64,000 nucleotides of DNA from Legionella cincinnatiensis (GTDB lineage: Bacteria > Pseudomonadota > Gammaproteobacteria > Legionellales > Legionellaceae): positions 2,232,001-2,296,000 of the forward strand of contig NZ_UGNX01000001.1 of the NCBI RefSeq assembly GCF_900452415.1, read 5' to 3'. The notes beneath the pieces are model-generated. The model saw only the letters and a list, made by a program, of their open reading frames with translations, was not told the DNA's origin and did no database searches. Of the stretch, positions 34,953 through 43,928 are shown piece by piece (position 1 is the first letter of the stretch; each line of letters starts with the position of its first letter). Made by a program: the position numbers and the translations under genes.

Positions 34953-35283
34953 AATATTTTCTTGCCTTATCTTTATTAATATAACCTTAAAATACTTACA
35001 GGATTTTTATTGAAAATCTATTGGGGTATTCCTTCAGGAAAAATTGTTTTATCGAAACAAATGGCTGTATTTAATACATCTCATTTAGCTAATTGCACCA
35101 GATTACCTTCTCATTAGGAATATTTAAGCCTGAATTAAACTGTTAACAAACAATGGGTTATGTCGATTCAATCAAACCATTAATCCATTCAAAGTAAACT
35201 GTCGCAAACACGACAAGTTTAAAATAGTTCTTTAATGAAAAATCATTAAAATGTTGGTGAGTAAATAATAAAGGTAAATAGTT

Positions 35284-35646
35284 ATGTCACATGTAGATAA
35301 AGTAAATGAATTTTTTTGTGGTGATTCCTTTAACAAAAAGGGTATTTATAAGCGACTTTTAGATTTTTCACACTCCCCATATAGCGGGTGGAGTTTTTTC
35401 AAAGCGAATAAAATTGTTGATGTTGGCGGCATCGCGTCAGGAGTTATAGCGCTAATGGAAGATATCGCAACCAAAATACTTCTTTCACCTGTTTTACTTC
35501 CAGCAATCGCAATAACATCTTCCTTAGCGCTAATTGGTGCCATTATATCTGGTATAGCCCATATAACGAGCTTAGGTGTTGCTGCGGTAATGGATCACGT
35601 TCAAACTCAAAATAAAGAAGACAAGTTGTTGCCTTCTCTTAATTAA
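35284..35646 (+). CDS. Small membrane-hairpin protein, unknown
   Basis: 120 residues; AAGG before the ATG. A polar, aromatic N-terminus (residues 1-40) is followed by two hydrophobic segments (GGIASGVIALMEDIATKILLSPVLLPAIAITSSLALIGAIISGIAHI), then a short charged tail. No family recognised. Divergent from the periplasmic/CsbD unit. Confidence 0.6.
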   Translation: MSHVDKVNEFFCGDSFNKKGIYKRLLDFSHSPYSGWSFFKANKIVDVGGIASGVIALMEDIATKILLSPVLLPAIAITSSLALIGAIISGIAHITSLGVAAVMDHVQTQNKEDKLLPSLN

Positions 35647-35663
35647 ATGCTCTCAAAAATCTT

Positions 35664-35691
35664 ACAGGAACGGTTCTAAGACCGTACCTGT
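35664..35691 (+). terminator. Hairpin after 35284-35646
   Basis: Perfect 11-bp arms ACAGGAACGGT/ACCGTACCTGT apart from one A/A position, 18 bp after the stop. No long T-tract follows. The rest of 35692-35981 shows no gene. Confidence 0.55.
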
Positions 35692-35981
35692 TGGTTTGGG
35701 ATGAAAAATCCTAACGAATCATCCTAGACTTCGTCATTAATTCACTACTGAAGAGTACTGTAATAAAATTAGCTAAAAAAACAAATTAGATGAAGCACTT
35801 GAGCTGATTAGCTTAACCCACAAAGCAAATCATTAAGTGTAGATGATAAAAAACTTCTTGCTTAAACTTATTTGCCTCTTGAGAAATCGGGAAGAGGCCT
35901 CTATAGGGCTCCTAACGATGCCACAATGTGGCATAACTGCAAGCCAGAACCAGGTAGTTCTGAGTCGTTTGAGGCGTATCA

Positions 35982-37598
35982 TTAACCAACAGGAAAGTAA
36001 ATACTGAACCTTGAACCTGATAAGATAGGAGAATCCTCTAAAATAATATGCCCTCCATGTAGTTCTACTATCGACTTGGTAATAGCTAAGCCTAATCCCA
36101 TGTGTTTATCAAAAGATTCTCCTGTTTCCAGCGTTACAAATGACTGGAATATAGCTTTCTTATTCTCATCTTCTATCCCAGCTCCATCATCATCAACATG
36201 TATAACGATAGAAATATTGTTTCTATGTAAAGTAACTTGTATTTTATTGTTTGCAAATTTTAATGCATTACTAATTAAGTTATTAACAGCAAACTTTAAT
36301 AACTCTGGGTCAAATTCTACAATGCTTTTTTCATCATCAAATACTTCTAAATTAACCTTCAACTCATAACCCTGGTGGCTGTTAACTAATTCCAAAAGCC
36401 ACTTCCTTATATCTAAAGACTGCTTTTTTATTTTCATTTCGTTACTTGTGCTTTGTGAATATATTAAAAAATAACTTACTAATCGATTTAGATCTTTAAT
36501 ATCATCTCTTAAGCTATTTATATGCTTCGCAGGATCCTGGTTCTTTTTAAAAGCCTTTTCCATTGCATCTAAAGCCAATTGCATCGTATATAACGGAGTT
36601 CTAATTTCATGAGCTACAAAACGAGACATATTTTGTTGCGTTTTGATTAAGTTCTTTATTTTACCTCCCATACTAACAATATTATTATGTACACCATAAA
36701 GAATAGAGAGCCGGCTAAATTTAATTTTTTTATCAAATACTCCCCTACTGTAGTTATTAGTTAATCCAAATAGCTTTCTCACATTGCGACTAAATATCCA
36801 GGTAAACAAAAACACAGTCAAAGTCGTTAAAATCGTAAAGCTTATAAGATAGTACAACTGTATTTTAGGCACTTTAATTAAAAATTTGGGGTAATTTATA
36901 GGTCCTAGAATTAGTACCTTATTCAAGTGCTCCAACTTAAAATAAACTTTTGTAATGAGCCCATCAGGCTTAGGGAGTTCATACTGCAATCCCTTGATAT
37001 ATTGTTTGCTCCTAATAGTTAAAGGTAATTTTTTGCTATCTGTAGATACAATTTGTAAAGGAATATTATATATCGACTGGAAATGCTTAATAATTTTAGG
37101 CCAATTGTCTTTTTTTGAGGTTTTAAGCTTAGTTGTAATAAGATGGATCATCCATATTGTATTATCTTGGATCGTAGTATACATTGTTGTCTTATCTTGG
37201 ATTTGCAAGACATAGTTTGTGTCACCTATTTTTTGCAAAGCAAATATATCTGGCAAGAAATAATTTAAAAAATAGTGCACCGGGCCGGTCAGTATTACTA
37301 TCTTACCTTGCCTTAAATCTTCTTGTTGCTCCTTCGAAATTTTTAACTTATCCATTTTTAGTATTTTAGCCTTAGGCCTATCAGCTGGCTGAATAGAATC
37401 AAGGACGTCACCCCATGAAGATGGAGGATTATTTTTAAGCAGCTGTTGAATAACAGTAAAATTACCATTTACAAAAAGACGATTTATTGTTAATCGATTT
37501 AAATCAATAAGGTGAAAGTAAATAAAGTAAAAACTACCCAAGATTAATAGGGATATTATTACTGACAGCGTGACCGTCTTAGCGTAAAGATTAAGCAT
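35982..37598 (-). CDS. Sensor histidine kinase (RstB-like)
   Basis: About 538 residues from ATG 37598, just after the response-regulator stop; a TTG at 37610 would overlap it. Two membrane helices (residues ~8-30 and ~255-280) enclose a ~220-residue periplasmic sensor. HisKA has the H-box FVAHEIRTPLYTMQLAL, then HATPase_c with the N-box ELLKFAVNNLISNALKFANN, VDDDGAGI (G1) and GLGLAITKSIVELHGG (G2). It phosphorylates the partner regulator upstream. The 94-bp spacing and gene order match RstA/RstB and PhoB/R-type pairs; the signal is not known. Confidence 0.92.
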   Translation of the reverse strand: MLNLYAKTVTLSVIISLLILGSFYFIYFHLIDLNRLTINRLFVNGNFTVIQQLLKNNPPSSWGDVLDSIQPADRPKAKILKMDKLKISKEQQEDLRQGKIVILTGPVHYFLNYFLPDIFALQKIGDTNYVLQIQDKTTMYTTIQDNTIWMIHLITTKLKTSKKDNWPKIIKHFQSIYNIPLQIVSTDSKKLPLTIRSKQYIKGLQYELPKPDGLITKVYFKLEHLNKVLILGPINYPKFLIKVPKIQLYYLISFTILTTLTVFLFTWIFSRNVRKLFGLTNNYSRGVFDKKIKFSRLSILYGVHNNIVSMGGKIKNLIKTQQNMSRFVAHEIRTPLYTMQLALDAMEKAFKKNQDPAKHINSLRDDIKDLNRLVSYFLIYSQSTSNEMKIKKQSLDIRKWLLELVNSHQGYELKVNLEVFDDEKSIVEFDPELLKFAVNNLISNALKFANNKIQVTLHRNNISIVIHVDDDGAGIEDENKKAIFQSFVTLETGESFDKHMGLGLAITKSIVELHGGHIILEDSPILSGSRFSIYFPVG

Positions 37599-37600
37599 AT

Positions 37601-38293
37601 TTATTCCCAAGCCGCAGATACAAATATATATCCTTTTTTATGGATTGTTTTTATCCGATAGGGCTTTTTAGCATCATCATTCAATGCCTTTCTTAAACGT
37701 GATATTTTTAAATCAATACCTCTATCAACTCCATCATATTCGTGCCCAGAAAGAGCGTACTGAATGTTATCTCTACTAAGTAACCTATCATGATTCTTAA
37801 CCAATAAAGCAAGGACTTCAAAATCACTACTGCTTATTGAAATTTCTTCACCAAAGAGATGAACACTCTTAGTGCTAAAATTGATAGAAAAATTGCCAAA
37901 TCGAAATTGATTTTGATTATTAACTAAATTAGGTCGACGTAACAATGCTTCGATTCTTGCTTTTAAAACCTCGTCTGCAACAGGTTTAGTAAGGTAGTCA
38001 TCTGCTCCTAAGTTTAAAGAAGAGACTTCACTTTCAATATCATTAATGGCGGTTAACATGAGTATTTTCCCCAAATACTCCTCTCTAATGGTGTGACATA
38101 TTTGATCTCCATTCATGCCAGGAAGCATTATATCCAATATGACTATATCAGGTTGCTCGCGAATAATACGATAGACAGCCCTATCACCCCGTTTTTCAAT
38201 AGATACATCATAACCTGCTTCTTGTAGGCTTTCTTTGAGATAATTGGCTAATTTAATGTTATCTTCTACAAGCAATATTGATTTATTTGTCAT
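37601..38293 (-). CDS. OmpR-family response regulator (RstA-like)
   Basis: About 230 residues from ATG 38293 (MTNKSILLVEDNIKLANYL); an upstream ATG at 38335 adds a hydrophobic leader unlike the family. The receiver domain has DN, the phospho-acceptor Asp in VILDIMLPGMNG, T in LMLTAIND and K in DYLTKPV. The winged-helix DNA-binding domain follows (SSSDFEVLALLVKNHDRLLSRDNI, RGIDLKISRLRKALNDD, IKTIHKKGYIF). Encoded immediately before its kinase. Confidence 0.93.
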   Translation of the reverse strand: MTNKSILLVEDNIKLANYLKESLQEAGYDVSIEKRGDRAVYRIIREQPDIVILDIMLPGMNGDQICHTIREEYLGKILMLTAINDIESEVSSLNLGADDYLTKPVADEVLKARIEALLRRPNLVNNQNQFRFGNFSINFSTKSVHLFGEEISISSSDFEVLALLVKNHDRLLSRDNIQYALSGHEYDGVDRGIDLKISRLRKALNDDAKKPYRIKTIHKKGYIFVSAAWE

Positions 38294-38410
38294 TCTTACT
38301 GTCTCAGCCTCTTTAAATAAGAAAAACCATTTCACAAAATTAAGTCTGAAATGCTGTGTCAGTTAAGTTTTACATAGATATAAGGAACTAGGCAAATACA
38401 GGGTATTTAT

Positions 38411-38450
38411 ACATTTTATATACAATTGATTTTTTTTAACTCGATATAAT
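38411..38450 (+). promoter_or_regulatory. Shared 40-bp promoter block, copy C
   Basis: Same TTTATATACAATTGATT, T-tract and AACTCGATATAAT as copy B with identical spacing; -10 hexamer at 38445-38450. Similarity to copy A continues on both sides (TCTGAAATG...TCAGTT upstream; CATAGCTAA-GGA and GAGATAA before the start). The start codon is 67 bp downstream. Confidence 0.7.
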
Positions 38451-38517
38451 AACAAGTAGGGTTATTTTTGTACTGATTCATCATCATAGCTAAGGAATAA
38501 GTGTGTAGAGATAATTT

Positions 38518-40095
38518 ATGAAATCTAAAAATAATTTTGAGAATAAACTTGATAGCATTTTATTAATTACTCATTCAGTTAACTTAACCCACGATGTCAA
38601 ATCCTCTAGGGAACTATCAGAAATGCAATTTGCTTCGAAGCAATCAACAAGCTCTTTGGAAAAATTACAAGAAAAAAATCATATTCCAGGTATTGCTACA
38701 GCAATTATTTCTAATCAAGGAGCGGTTACGACACAATCAGTAGGAGTCACAAACTCAACTGTATTTGAAGCCGCCTCATTAAGTAAACCTGTATTTGCGT
38801 ACCTTGTTTTAAAATTAGCGCAAGATGGAAAAATTAATTTAGATAGCCCACTCTATAAATACGGCCATTTTGGCCCTCCAGAAATACAATCTCATGAAAA
38901 TTATAAACAATTAACTGCACGTATGATTCTATCTCATCAAGCAGCTTTACCTAATGAATCAGTATTACCAGAATTTATTTCTGAAACTAAGATAGGGGAA
39001 AAATTTAATTATTCCGGTGTAGCTTATCAGTTTTTAGGTGAGGTGGTGCAAAACATCACTAAAAAGCCACTGGAAATTTTGGCGCAAGAAACATTTGAGA
39101 GGATTGGCATGGCAAACAGCAGTTTCATGCCCCCAACAGGTTGTAGTCTCATTAAACTTCCAGATGACGCGCCAAAACCAATACCCGAAACCACGAAAGC
39201 ATTATTAAAAGGTACATTAGATAGACATGGTCAATTAAGTATCCTTTATCATCAAGATAAATTATTTGTCGCAGAAAAAGCAGTAGATGGCCAGATACAA
39301 ATAACCGAAAAGGATCTGAGTCAAGTAGCAGAAAGCAGCCTCGAAGCAATGAAAAACCGCTTTGCCGACATACCAAATAATCCTTTCTGGCTATCAAAAC
39401 CTATATCCATTGAGGCACGAGAATTACCTCTTGTGACTGCTATTGTCGGCCATCCTCCAAAACACGCCGCAACGATAGCAATAGGTCATAACTCAGATAA
39501 TTCAGTGGATCTTAAGCAAAAATTTTATATTGCTCACCCTGGAGCCTCTTTATACACAACTGCTGAAGACTATGGCAAATTTTTAAGAGAATGTACTACC
39601 GCTGAATTTATTCGAACGGAAATGTTTGGAATGAGGAGATCAGAAGAGGAAGATAAAGAAATATATATTCCAATTGTTCCCAGTTTAGCCGGTAAAGATA
39701 CCAAAGCGCAGGATAATCTAGTATCTTCGGATATTTTAATGCAAATAGCGTGGGGGGTGGGGATTGGCTTACAACGTAATCCAGATGGTAGTTTGATTGC
39801 CTTTCATTGGGGTGATAATGGAAGCGGGCGAAATTTGGCAGCGATTAATCTTTCCACTAAGGAAGCTGTTGTTTGTCTCACCAATAGTGCTAATGGTCCA
39901 GCAGCTTTTCGGATAATTGCAGAGCCTGTAGTTGGAGATTTAAGTGCTACAAGTCAGTGGTTGTCCCTACGAGAGGGATTACCTATGAATCAACGTGCCA
40001 CAGCAAATCCAACTCAAGAAATGAGACAATATTTACAAGAGCAAAAACAAGCATCAATAATTAGTGTAGGTTCAAACTTAAATAAATGCTGGTGA
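38518..40095 (+). CDS. Serine beta-lactamase/PBP-like hydrolase
   Basis: 525 residues. It belongs to the beta-lactamase (class C/esterase) family. The nucleophile motif is S87-L-S-K90 (EAASLSKPVFAYLVL), the tyrosine motif is Y165-S-G167 in FNYSGVAYQFLGEV, and the third motif is HWGDNGSGRN near the end. Between the second and third motifs lies an insertion of ~170 residues. There is no signal peptide, unlike periplasmic beta-lactamases, so it acts in the cytosol or is exported in another way. Shares its promoter block with two genes at 24.5-26 kb. An antibiotic role is unlikely; esterase/peptidase activity is plausible. Confidence 0.8.
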   Translation: MKSKNNFENKLDSILLITHSVNLTHDVKSSRELSEMQFASKQSTSSLEKLQEKNHIPGIATAIISNQGAVTTQSVGVTNSTVFEAASLSKPVFAYLVLKLAQDGKINLDSPLYKYGHFGPPEIQSHENYKQLTARMILSHQAALPNESVLPEFISETKIGEKFNYSGVAYQFLGEVVQNITKKPLEILAQETFERIGMANSSFMPPTGCSLIKLPDDAPKPIPETTKALLKGTLDRHGQLSILYHQDKLFVAEKAVDGQIQITEKDLSQVAESSLEAMKNRFADIPNNPFWLSKPISIEARELPLVTAIVGHPPKHAATIAIGHNSDNSVDLKQKFYIAHPGASLYTTAEDYGKFLRECTTAEFIRTEMFGMRRSEEEDKEIYIPIVPSLAGKDTKAQDNLVSSDILMQIAWGVGIGLQRNPDGSLIAFHWGDNGSGRNLAAINLSTKEAVVCLTNSANGPAAFRIIAEPVVGDLSATSQWLSLREGLPMNQRATANPTQEMRQYLQEQKQASIISVGSNLNKCW

Positions 40096-40457
40096 TTCTT
40101 ACTTTCCTGGGTATAGAACCCAATTTTTACCAAATCAATGAGTTCATCATTTGAGTAAGTAAAATATATCTCAGGCGATAAAAACCGCTGTTTACTTGCG
40201 TGTGAAGACTGTTGGGCAGCTCCTTACACAAAACCGAATATCTAGCCTTCACAGGATCCAAAAAATCCAATAGTCCCACATAGACTCTGCAATATTTTAC
40301 AGTGGGTCATTAGTTTTTATAAATTTGTAATACTCCTTTGAACTACCTTATTGAATCATTCACCAGCCCCCTTCTGGAAATTCCTTGAAGTTGATTGTAC
40401 TATTTAATAATAGATTGAATATCCTATAGATTCTTGCTTAACTAAAAGGATAAGAGT
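40096..40457. other. Intergenic region, no gene seen
   Basis: No frame with a start and ribosome site. The minus strand between 40140 and 40330 is partly open and could be a transposase remnant, but I could not assign it. Confidence 0.35.
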
Positions 40458-40913
40458 ATGTGCAAGTTACTATTACTTCGGTTCATGTTACTTATTTCAC
40501 TTTTTGCATCACCGTTAGTATCTGCTGTTACGAATAATGAAGTAACAGATTGGGCGCAGAAAATATTAATGGATACTATGTCAATTAGTTATCTGACTAC
40601 ACCTAATGAAGAAAAAGAGGCTGAAAAAAATTTCTCTCATGCTGCCTGGGAGCCCATGAATAACTTTTATTTTAATGAATCCAAAATAATTAAGCATTAC
40701 AAGCTTACACTTCATCCTAGGCCATTGAACCACCCAACTTTAATCAAAGAAGAGCTTTGTTTTGGGTCACCGTGCTGGCGAGTTAATCAAACTTATAATG
40801 TTCCTGAGTTGCATCTTAATGTTGCTTTCTCCTTACTCATTACTAGTCAAAAAACAACTAATAAGTCACCTTTTATAGTGAAAAGTCTTGATATGAAAGT
40901 GGAACATTATTAA
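40458..40913 (+). CDS. Stand-alone IcmL/DotI-like protein
   Basis: 151 residues; AAGGATAAG before ATG 40458. A signal peptide (LLLLRFMLLISLFASPLVSAV) is followed by a domain resembling the periplasmic part of IcmL/DotI of type IVB secretion systems: VTDWAQKILMDTMSISYLT, AEKNFSHAAWEPMNNFYF and a C-terminal strand FIVKSLDMKVEHY. It lacks the cytosolic/membrane N-terminus of the true apparatus protein and has two cysteines (CFGSPC). Several such IcmL-like paralogues are scattered in Legionella genomes; their role is not known. Confidence 0.6.
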   Translation: MCKLLLLRFMLLISLFASPLVSAVTNNEVTDWAQKILMDTMSISYLTTPNEEKEAEKNFSHAAWEPMNNFYFNESKIIKHYKLTLHPRPLNHPTLIKEELCFGSPCWRVNQTYNVPELHLNVAFSLLITSQKTTNKSPFIVKSLDMKVEHY

Positions 40914-40994
40914 ATCATGCACCGAGATAACCTAGCAAACATATTGAAATGCAAAAAATGCTCGGCTCAGAATTATTCTGCTAAGTATCCTTTT

Positions 40995-41115
40995 GTTTGA
41001 TTGAAATTCTCATAAGTCGCCAAGCTTGTTTGATAGTAGCTCGTTTCTTTTTGCCAGCCACCTCTTAAAACATAGGCTAAACAACAGAACAGTCTTCAGT
41101 CCCTCATGCTTACCC
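40995..41115 (-). pseudogene. Highly degraded IS66 left-end remnant
   Basis: On the minus strand, GACTGAAGACTGTTCTGTTGTTTAGCCTATG resembles the leader of the intact IS66. The following codons read ATIKQAWRLMR where TnpA has ETVKQAFRHWR. This is the third and oldest IS66 trace in the window. Other parts of 40914-41256 hold no gene. Confidence 0.55.
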
Positions 41116-41256
41116 AAAGGTTGGAAAATATTGGATCAAAAATGGGATGCCTAATTATTAATTCACAATGTCGTATTTCCGACAGTAAGCATCATTTAAC
41201 ATTCATCGCAATTAGTTAAAATTTAAACTATTAGATTAAGTTTATAACAGGAGAAT

Positions 41257-42363
41257 ATGATGTTTACCAAATTACCTCTTATATTAAGAAGAACGCCCTC
41301 TCACCGCCCTTATTCAGGCGGGGCGGCTCGAAATCCTAGCCCTATAAAGTTAAATGGCCCAAAATACTTGGAAATACAAATAGAGGCAGCAATACTTGAG
41401 GGTCTTGAGCAGAAACAATGGGAACAAGAGCTCAATACTTATAATAAAGTCAAAACGATGCTTGAACCTCAAGCAACCGAACATCAAGAAGCAGTACTCC
41501 AAACTATGACGCCTAAAGAAGCATCCGCTAAATCTCTGGATGTGGCATTTAGCCAAATACGAGGATATCTAGGGGATACACTCACTAATTTCATAGAGCC
41601 TCCTCTTCGAGCTTATGCTTTCCCTAAACTTGAAAAAGCATTTACTTATTTAGCAAAAGACGGGCGAGTGAGTAAAAACATGGTAGATAATGTTTCAAAA
41701 TATGCGTTATATATGATTCTCACGCTTGCAAGTTTGTATGTTTATGAAAAAATAAAATCACATAAAGAGGAGATTGAAACTCTTGAAAAAGAAATTCAAG
41801 AACTTGAAAAGCAATATACCGATAAAAATTTTGAACACAGCGATATCCGAGACGAAATATTAAAGAGGCAAAAACAGCTTCTTGCAAAACAAGATGAATT
41901 GGAAAGATATACAAATATCATTGAAACACTTGGGGAAATAAAAAAAGAAATTGCTTTAGAAGCAAAAAAACAAACATATACAGCACAGATGAAAGACCAA
42001 TTTTTTTCTGTAATCAATCCAGATGGATATGAAAAAGAAAAAGTTAAGTCTCACCTAATCAAACGACATAGTGACACTTCAACTGGTGATGAGCTTGATA
42101 AATGGGCCAGTGTCCATGGGGCAACAGTTGAAGCCAGAGAAAAAATCACTAAAATCAGGGTAAAATGCGATAATATAAAACAAGAAATAACCAAACTCGA
42201 GTCAGAATCTGAAATGGTGGCACAACGAGCCCAAGAGATTGGAGAAAAGCTTGAGAGCAAGCAAATAAAACTAAATAATAAATGGTGTTACTCATTCTTT
42301 AGTCACTCAAAAGAACAAACCAAAGAAGAAATCCCCACACCAAAGGCACGCCTTGAATTTTAA
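41257..42363 (+). CDS. Coiled-coil protein; effector-like
   Basis: 368 residues; GGAG before ATG 41257. The N-terminal ~60 residues are basic and Pro-rich. A hydrophobic helix follows at ~146-160 (YALYMILTLASLYVYE), then a heavily charged coiled coil (residues ~165-240: SHKEEIETLEKEIQELEKQY...). A second coil (~290-335) and a short tail ending KEEIPTPKARLEF close the protein. No enzymatic motif. It has its own terminator. Coiled-coil tethers with one membrane helix are typical of Legionella substrates acting on host vesicles; this is inference. Confidence 0.7.
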   Translation: MMFTKLPLILRRTPSHRPYSGGAARNPSPIKLNGPKYLEIQIEAAILEGLEQKQWEQELNTYNKVKTMLEPQATEHQEAVLQTMTPKEASAKSLDVAFSQIRGYLGDTLTNFIEPPLRAYAFPKLEKAFTYLAKDGRVSKNMVDNVSKYALYMILTLASLYVYEKIKSHKEEIETLEKEIQELEKQYTDKNFEHSDIRDEILKRQKQLLAKQDELERYTNIIETLGEIKKEIALEAKKQTYTAQMKDQFFSVINPDGYEKEKVKSHLIKRHSDTSTGDELDKWASVHGATVEAREKITKIRVKCDNIKQEITKLESESEMVAQRAQEIGEKLESKQIKLNNKWCYSFFSHSKEQTKEEIPTPKARLEF

Positions 42364-42374
42364 ACGCTCATTTT

Positions 42375-42408
42375 AAGGGGCTGCAAGTAGCCCCTTTTCT
42401 TTTTTTTA
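42375..42408 (+). terminator. Rho-independent terminator
   Basis: Perfect arms AAGGGGCT and AGCCCCTT around GCAAGT, followed by TTCTTTTTTTT, 12 bp after the coiled-coil gene stop. The strongest classical terminator of the window. Confidence 0.92.
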
Positions 42409-42454
42409 TAATCATGTATCTTTAATTTGATTTATTTTTTACTAAGGAAACATT

Positions 42455-42688
42455 ATGTTTAACAAAGATGAAGCAAACAAATGGCCTCTCAAAGATAAAT
42501 ACAAGTATCTCAATGAACATATAGAAATAACTAGAAATAAAGAAATGGAAAATGAAATGTTGTTCTTTAGTACCCTATCAAAAAAAATGAGAGAGCACCC
42601 CTCAAAAGAAAACTTAGAGGCGTTAAAAAAATCAGATGAAAAAATCAATGAAATGATAAATTACAGTGCAACTACTTTCATTAAATAA
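42455..42688 (+). CDS. Small charged helical protein, unknown
   Basis: 77 residues; AAGGA before ATG. All-helical, with many Lys, Glu and Met residues (NKDEANKWPLKDKYKYL; LEALKKSDEKINEMI). No family recognised. Located between a strong terminator and the LuxR-type gene. Confidence 0.6.
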   Translation: MFNKDEANKWPLKDKYKYLNEHIEITRNKEMENEMLFFSTLSKKMREHPSKENLEALKKSDEKINEMINYSATTFIK

Positions 42689-42792
42689 CTTTACCGCCAA
42701 GGATGGCAGCAAACTCAACCCCATAAATCATATGTCTAACATGGATTTGAGCTATAATTTACTTAGGTTTATGTGCAGTTCAAAACATCATA

Positions 42793-43656
42793 ATGAACGC
42801 TATATCTAATATGAAAGCTCATACAAGCTTTCTGTACAATTGCTATCATGATATTTTTGAAAATACACCTATAGATTTCTGGGGATACCTATATTTTGAT
42901 TTTCAAGGACACTACTTACAACTCATTTCAGAAAAATCTATTATTGATGATATTCTAAATAAAGAATTATACATCGAACAAAATCTTTGTAAAAAAAACT
43001 ATCAACATGACAGTCTCTATGTTTGTAACGTGGATAGTGATAATGTCATAGCATCAGGAATAAAACATTGTTTATTAGAACGTGATTTCACCTATTTTGT
43101 GGATATTATTCGCCAAGACTCAAACCGAGTTGAAATGGTTACCTTCGCCTCTTCTCACCAAACGAATCACATGAACAATTTTGCATTTAACAATCTTGAC
43201 TATCTCAATATGATTGCTCAAAACCTGTCTAAAAGAATTAAAAGATTACATACGAAAGATAATTTTTTAATTTTACCTAAAGAATGCATAATCCAGATGA
43301 ATGAACGAATTAGTTTAGGAAATAGCGATAAACCGGATAGTCTTAAGGATATTCTTCTAAAATCCTCTCATCAAAAAATGGTTGAGCTCATTAAAGATGA
43401 CGTATTCGACTATAATCAACTTCCTTTTAGTTTTTTAGCGGCTAAAAATTTCACTCATAGAGAAAAAGAACTGATATATTTATATTATCATGATTTTAAT
43501 TTACAACGTATTGCATCTATTTTTGAAATTTCCAAGCGTACCGTCGAGAGGCACTTTGAGAGTATAAAAAAGAAACTTAATTGTGAAAACATCGGCCAAA
43601 TAATTCCTGCTTTAATTAAATACGATCATTCAATAAAAAAAATCATCAGCCTATAG
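42793..43656 (+). CDS. LuxR-type transcriptional regulator
   Basis: 287 residues. The C-terminal HTH reads FTHREKELIYLYYHDFNLQRIASIFEISKRTVERHFESIKKKLNC, very like the regulator at 9469 (TVERHFE[NS]I[RK]xKLNC in both). The N-terminal ~210 residues have the same size and pattern of Tyr/Phe-rich strands (HDIFENTPIDFWGYLYFDF), without receiver-domain residues, so the two probably sense related small molecules or partners. ATG 42793 has no strong ribosome site. The next short gene follows within 110 bp. Confidence 0.85.
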   Translation: MNAISNMKAHTSFLYNCYHDIFENTPIDFWGYLYFDFQGHYLQLISEKSIIDDILNKELYIEQNLCKKNYQHDSLYVCNVDSDNVIASGIKHCLLERDFTYFVDIIRQDSNRVEMVTFASSHQTNHMNNFAFNNLDYLNMIAQNLSKRIKRLHTKDNFLILPKECIIQMNERISLGNSDKPDSLKDILLKSSHQKMVELIKDDVFDYNQLPFSFLAAKNFTHREKELIYLYYHDFNLQRIASIFEISKRTVERHFESIKKKLNCENIGQIIPALIKYDHSIKKIISL

Positions 43657-43762
43657 AGTGCTTAAAAAAATACGACATTTGATTTATATAACTCAAAAAT
43701 GCGAATTAGGAAGATACTATAACTTGCATTGTTATATATTTGGGCAGATAAAAGAGGTAAAT

Positions 43763-43846
43763 ATGAATAAGAAAAAGCTAGACCTATCAAACTTTGATTT
43801 TAACGAAGTTAAATCAGAAGCATTAAGTCAATTAAAATCACGCTAA
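43763..43846 (+). CDS. 27-residue peptide, possible small gene
   Basis: ATG 43763 has GAGGT at the right distance; the product starts MNKKKLDLSNFDFNEVKSE. It is charged, without membrane segment. Position just downstream of the LuxR-type gene suggests cotranscription. Size makes it uncertain. Confidence 0.4.
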   Translation: MNKKKLDLSNFDFNEVKSEALSQLKSR

Positions 43847-43874
43847 TCACACCCATCTCTCTGATTTATTTGGA

Positions 43875-43915
43875 TTTTAAAGCTCCATCAGAATGAACTG
43901 ACAGAGCTTTTAAAA
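43875..43915 (-). terminator. Terminator hairpin of fusA2
   Basis: Arms TTTTAAAGCTC and GAGCTTTTAAAA, with CATCAG/CTGACA pairing inside, 14 bp after the EF-G stop on the minus strand. The flanking AT runs give T-tracts in both directions. Confidence 0.75.
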
Positions 43916-43928
43916 GTGACTAACTAAC

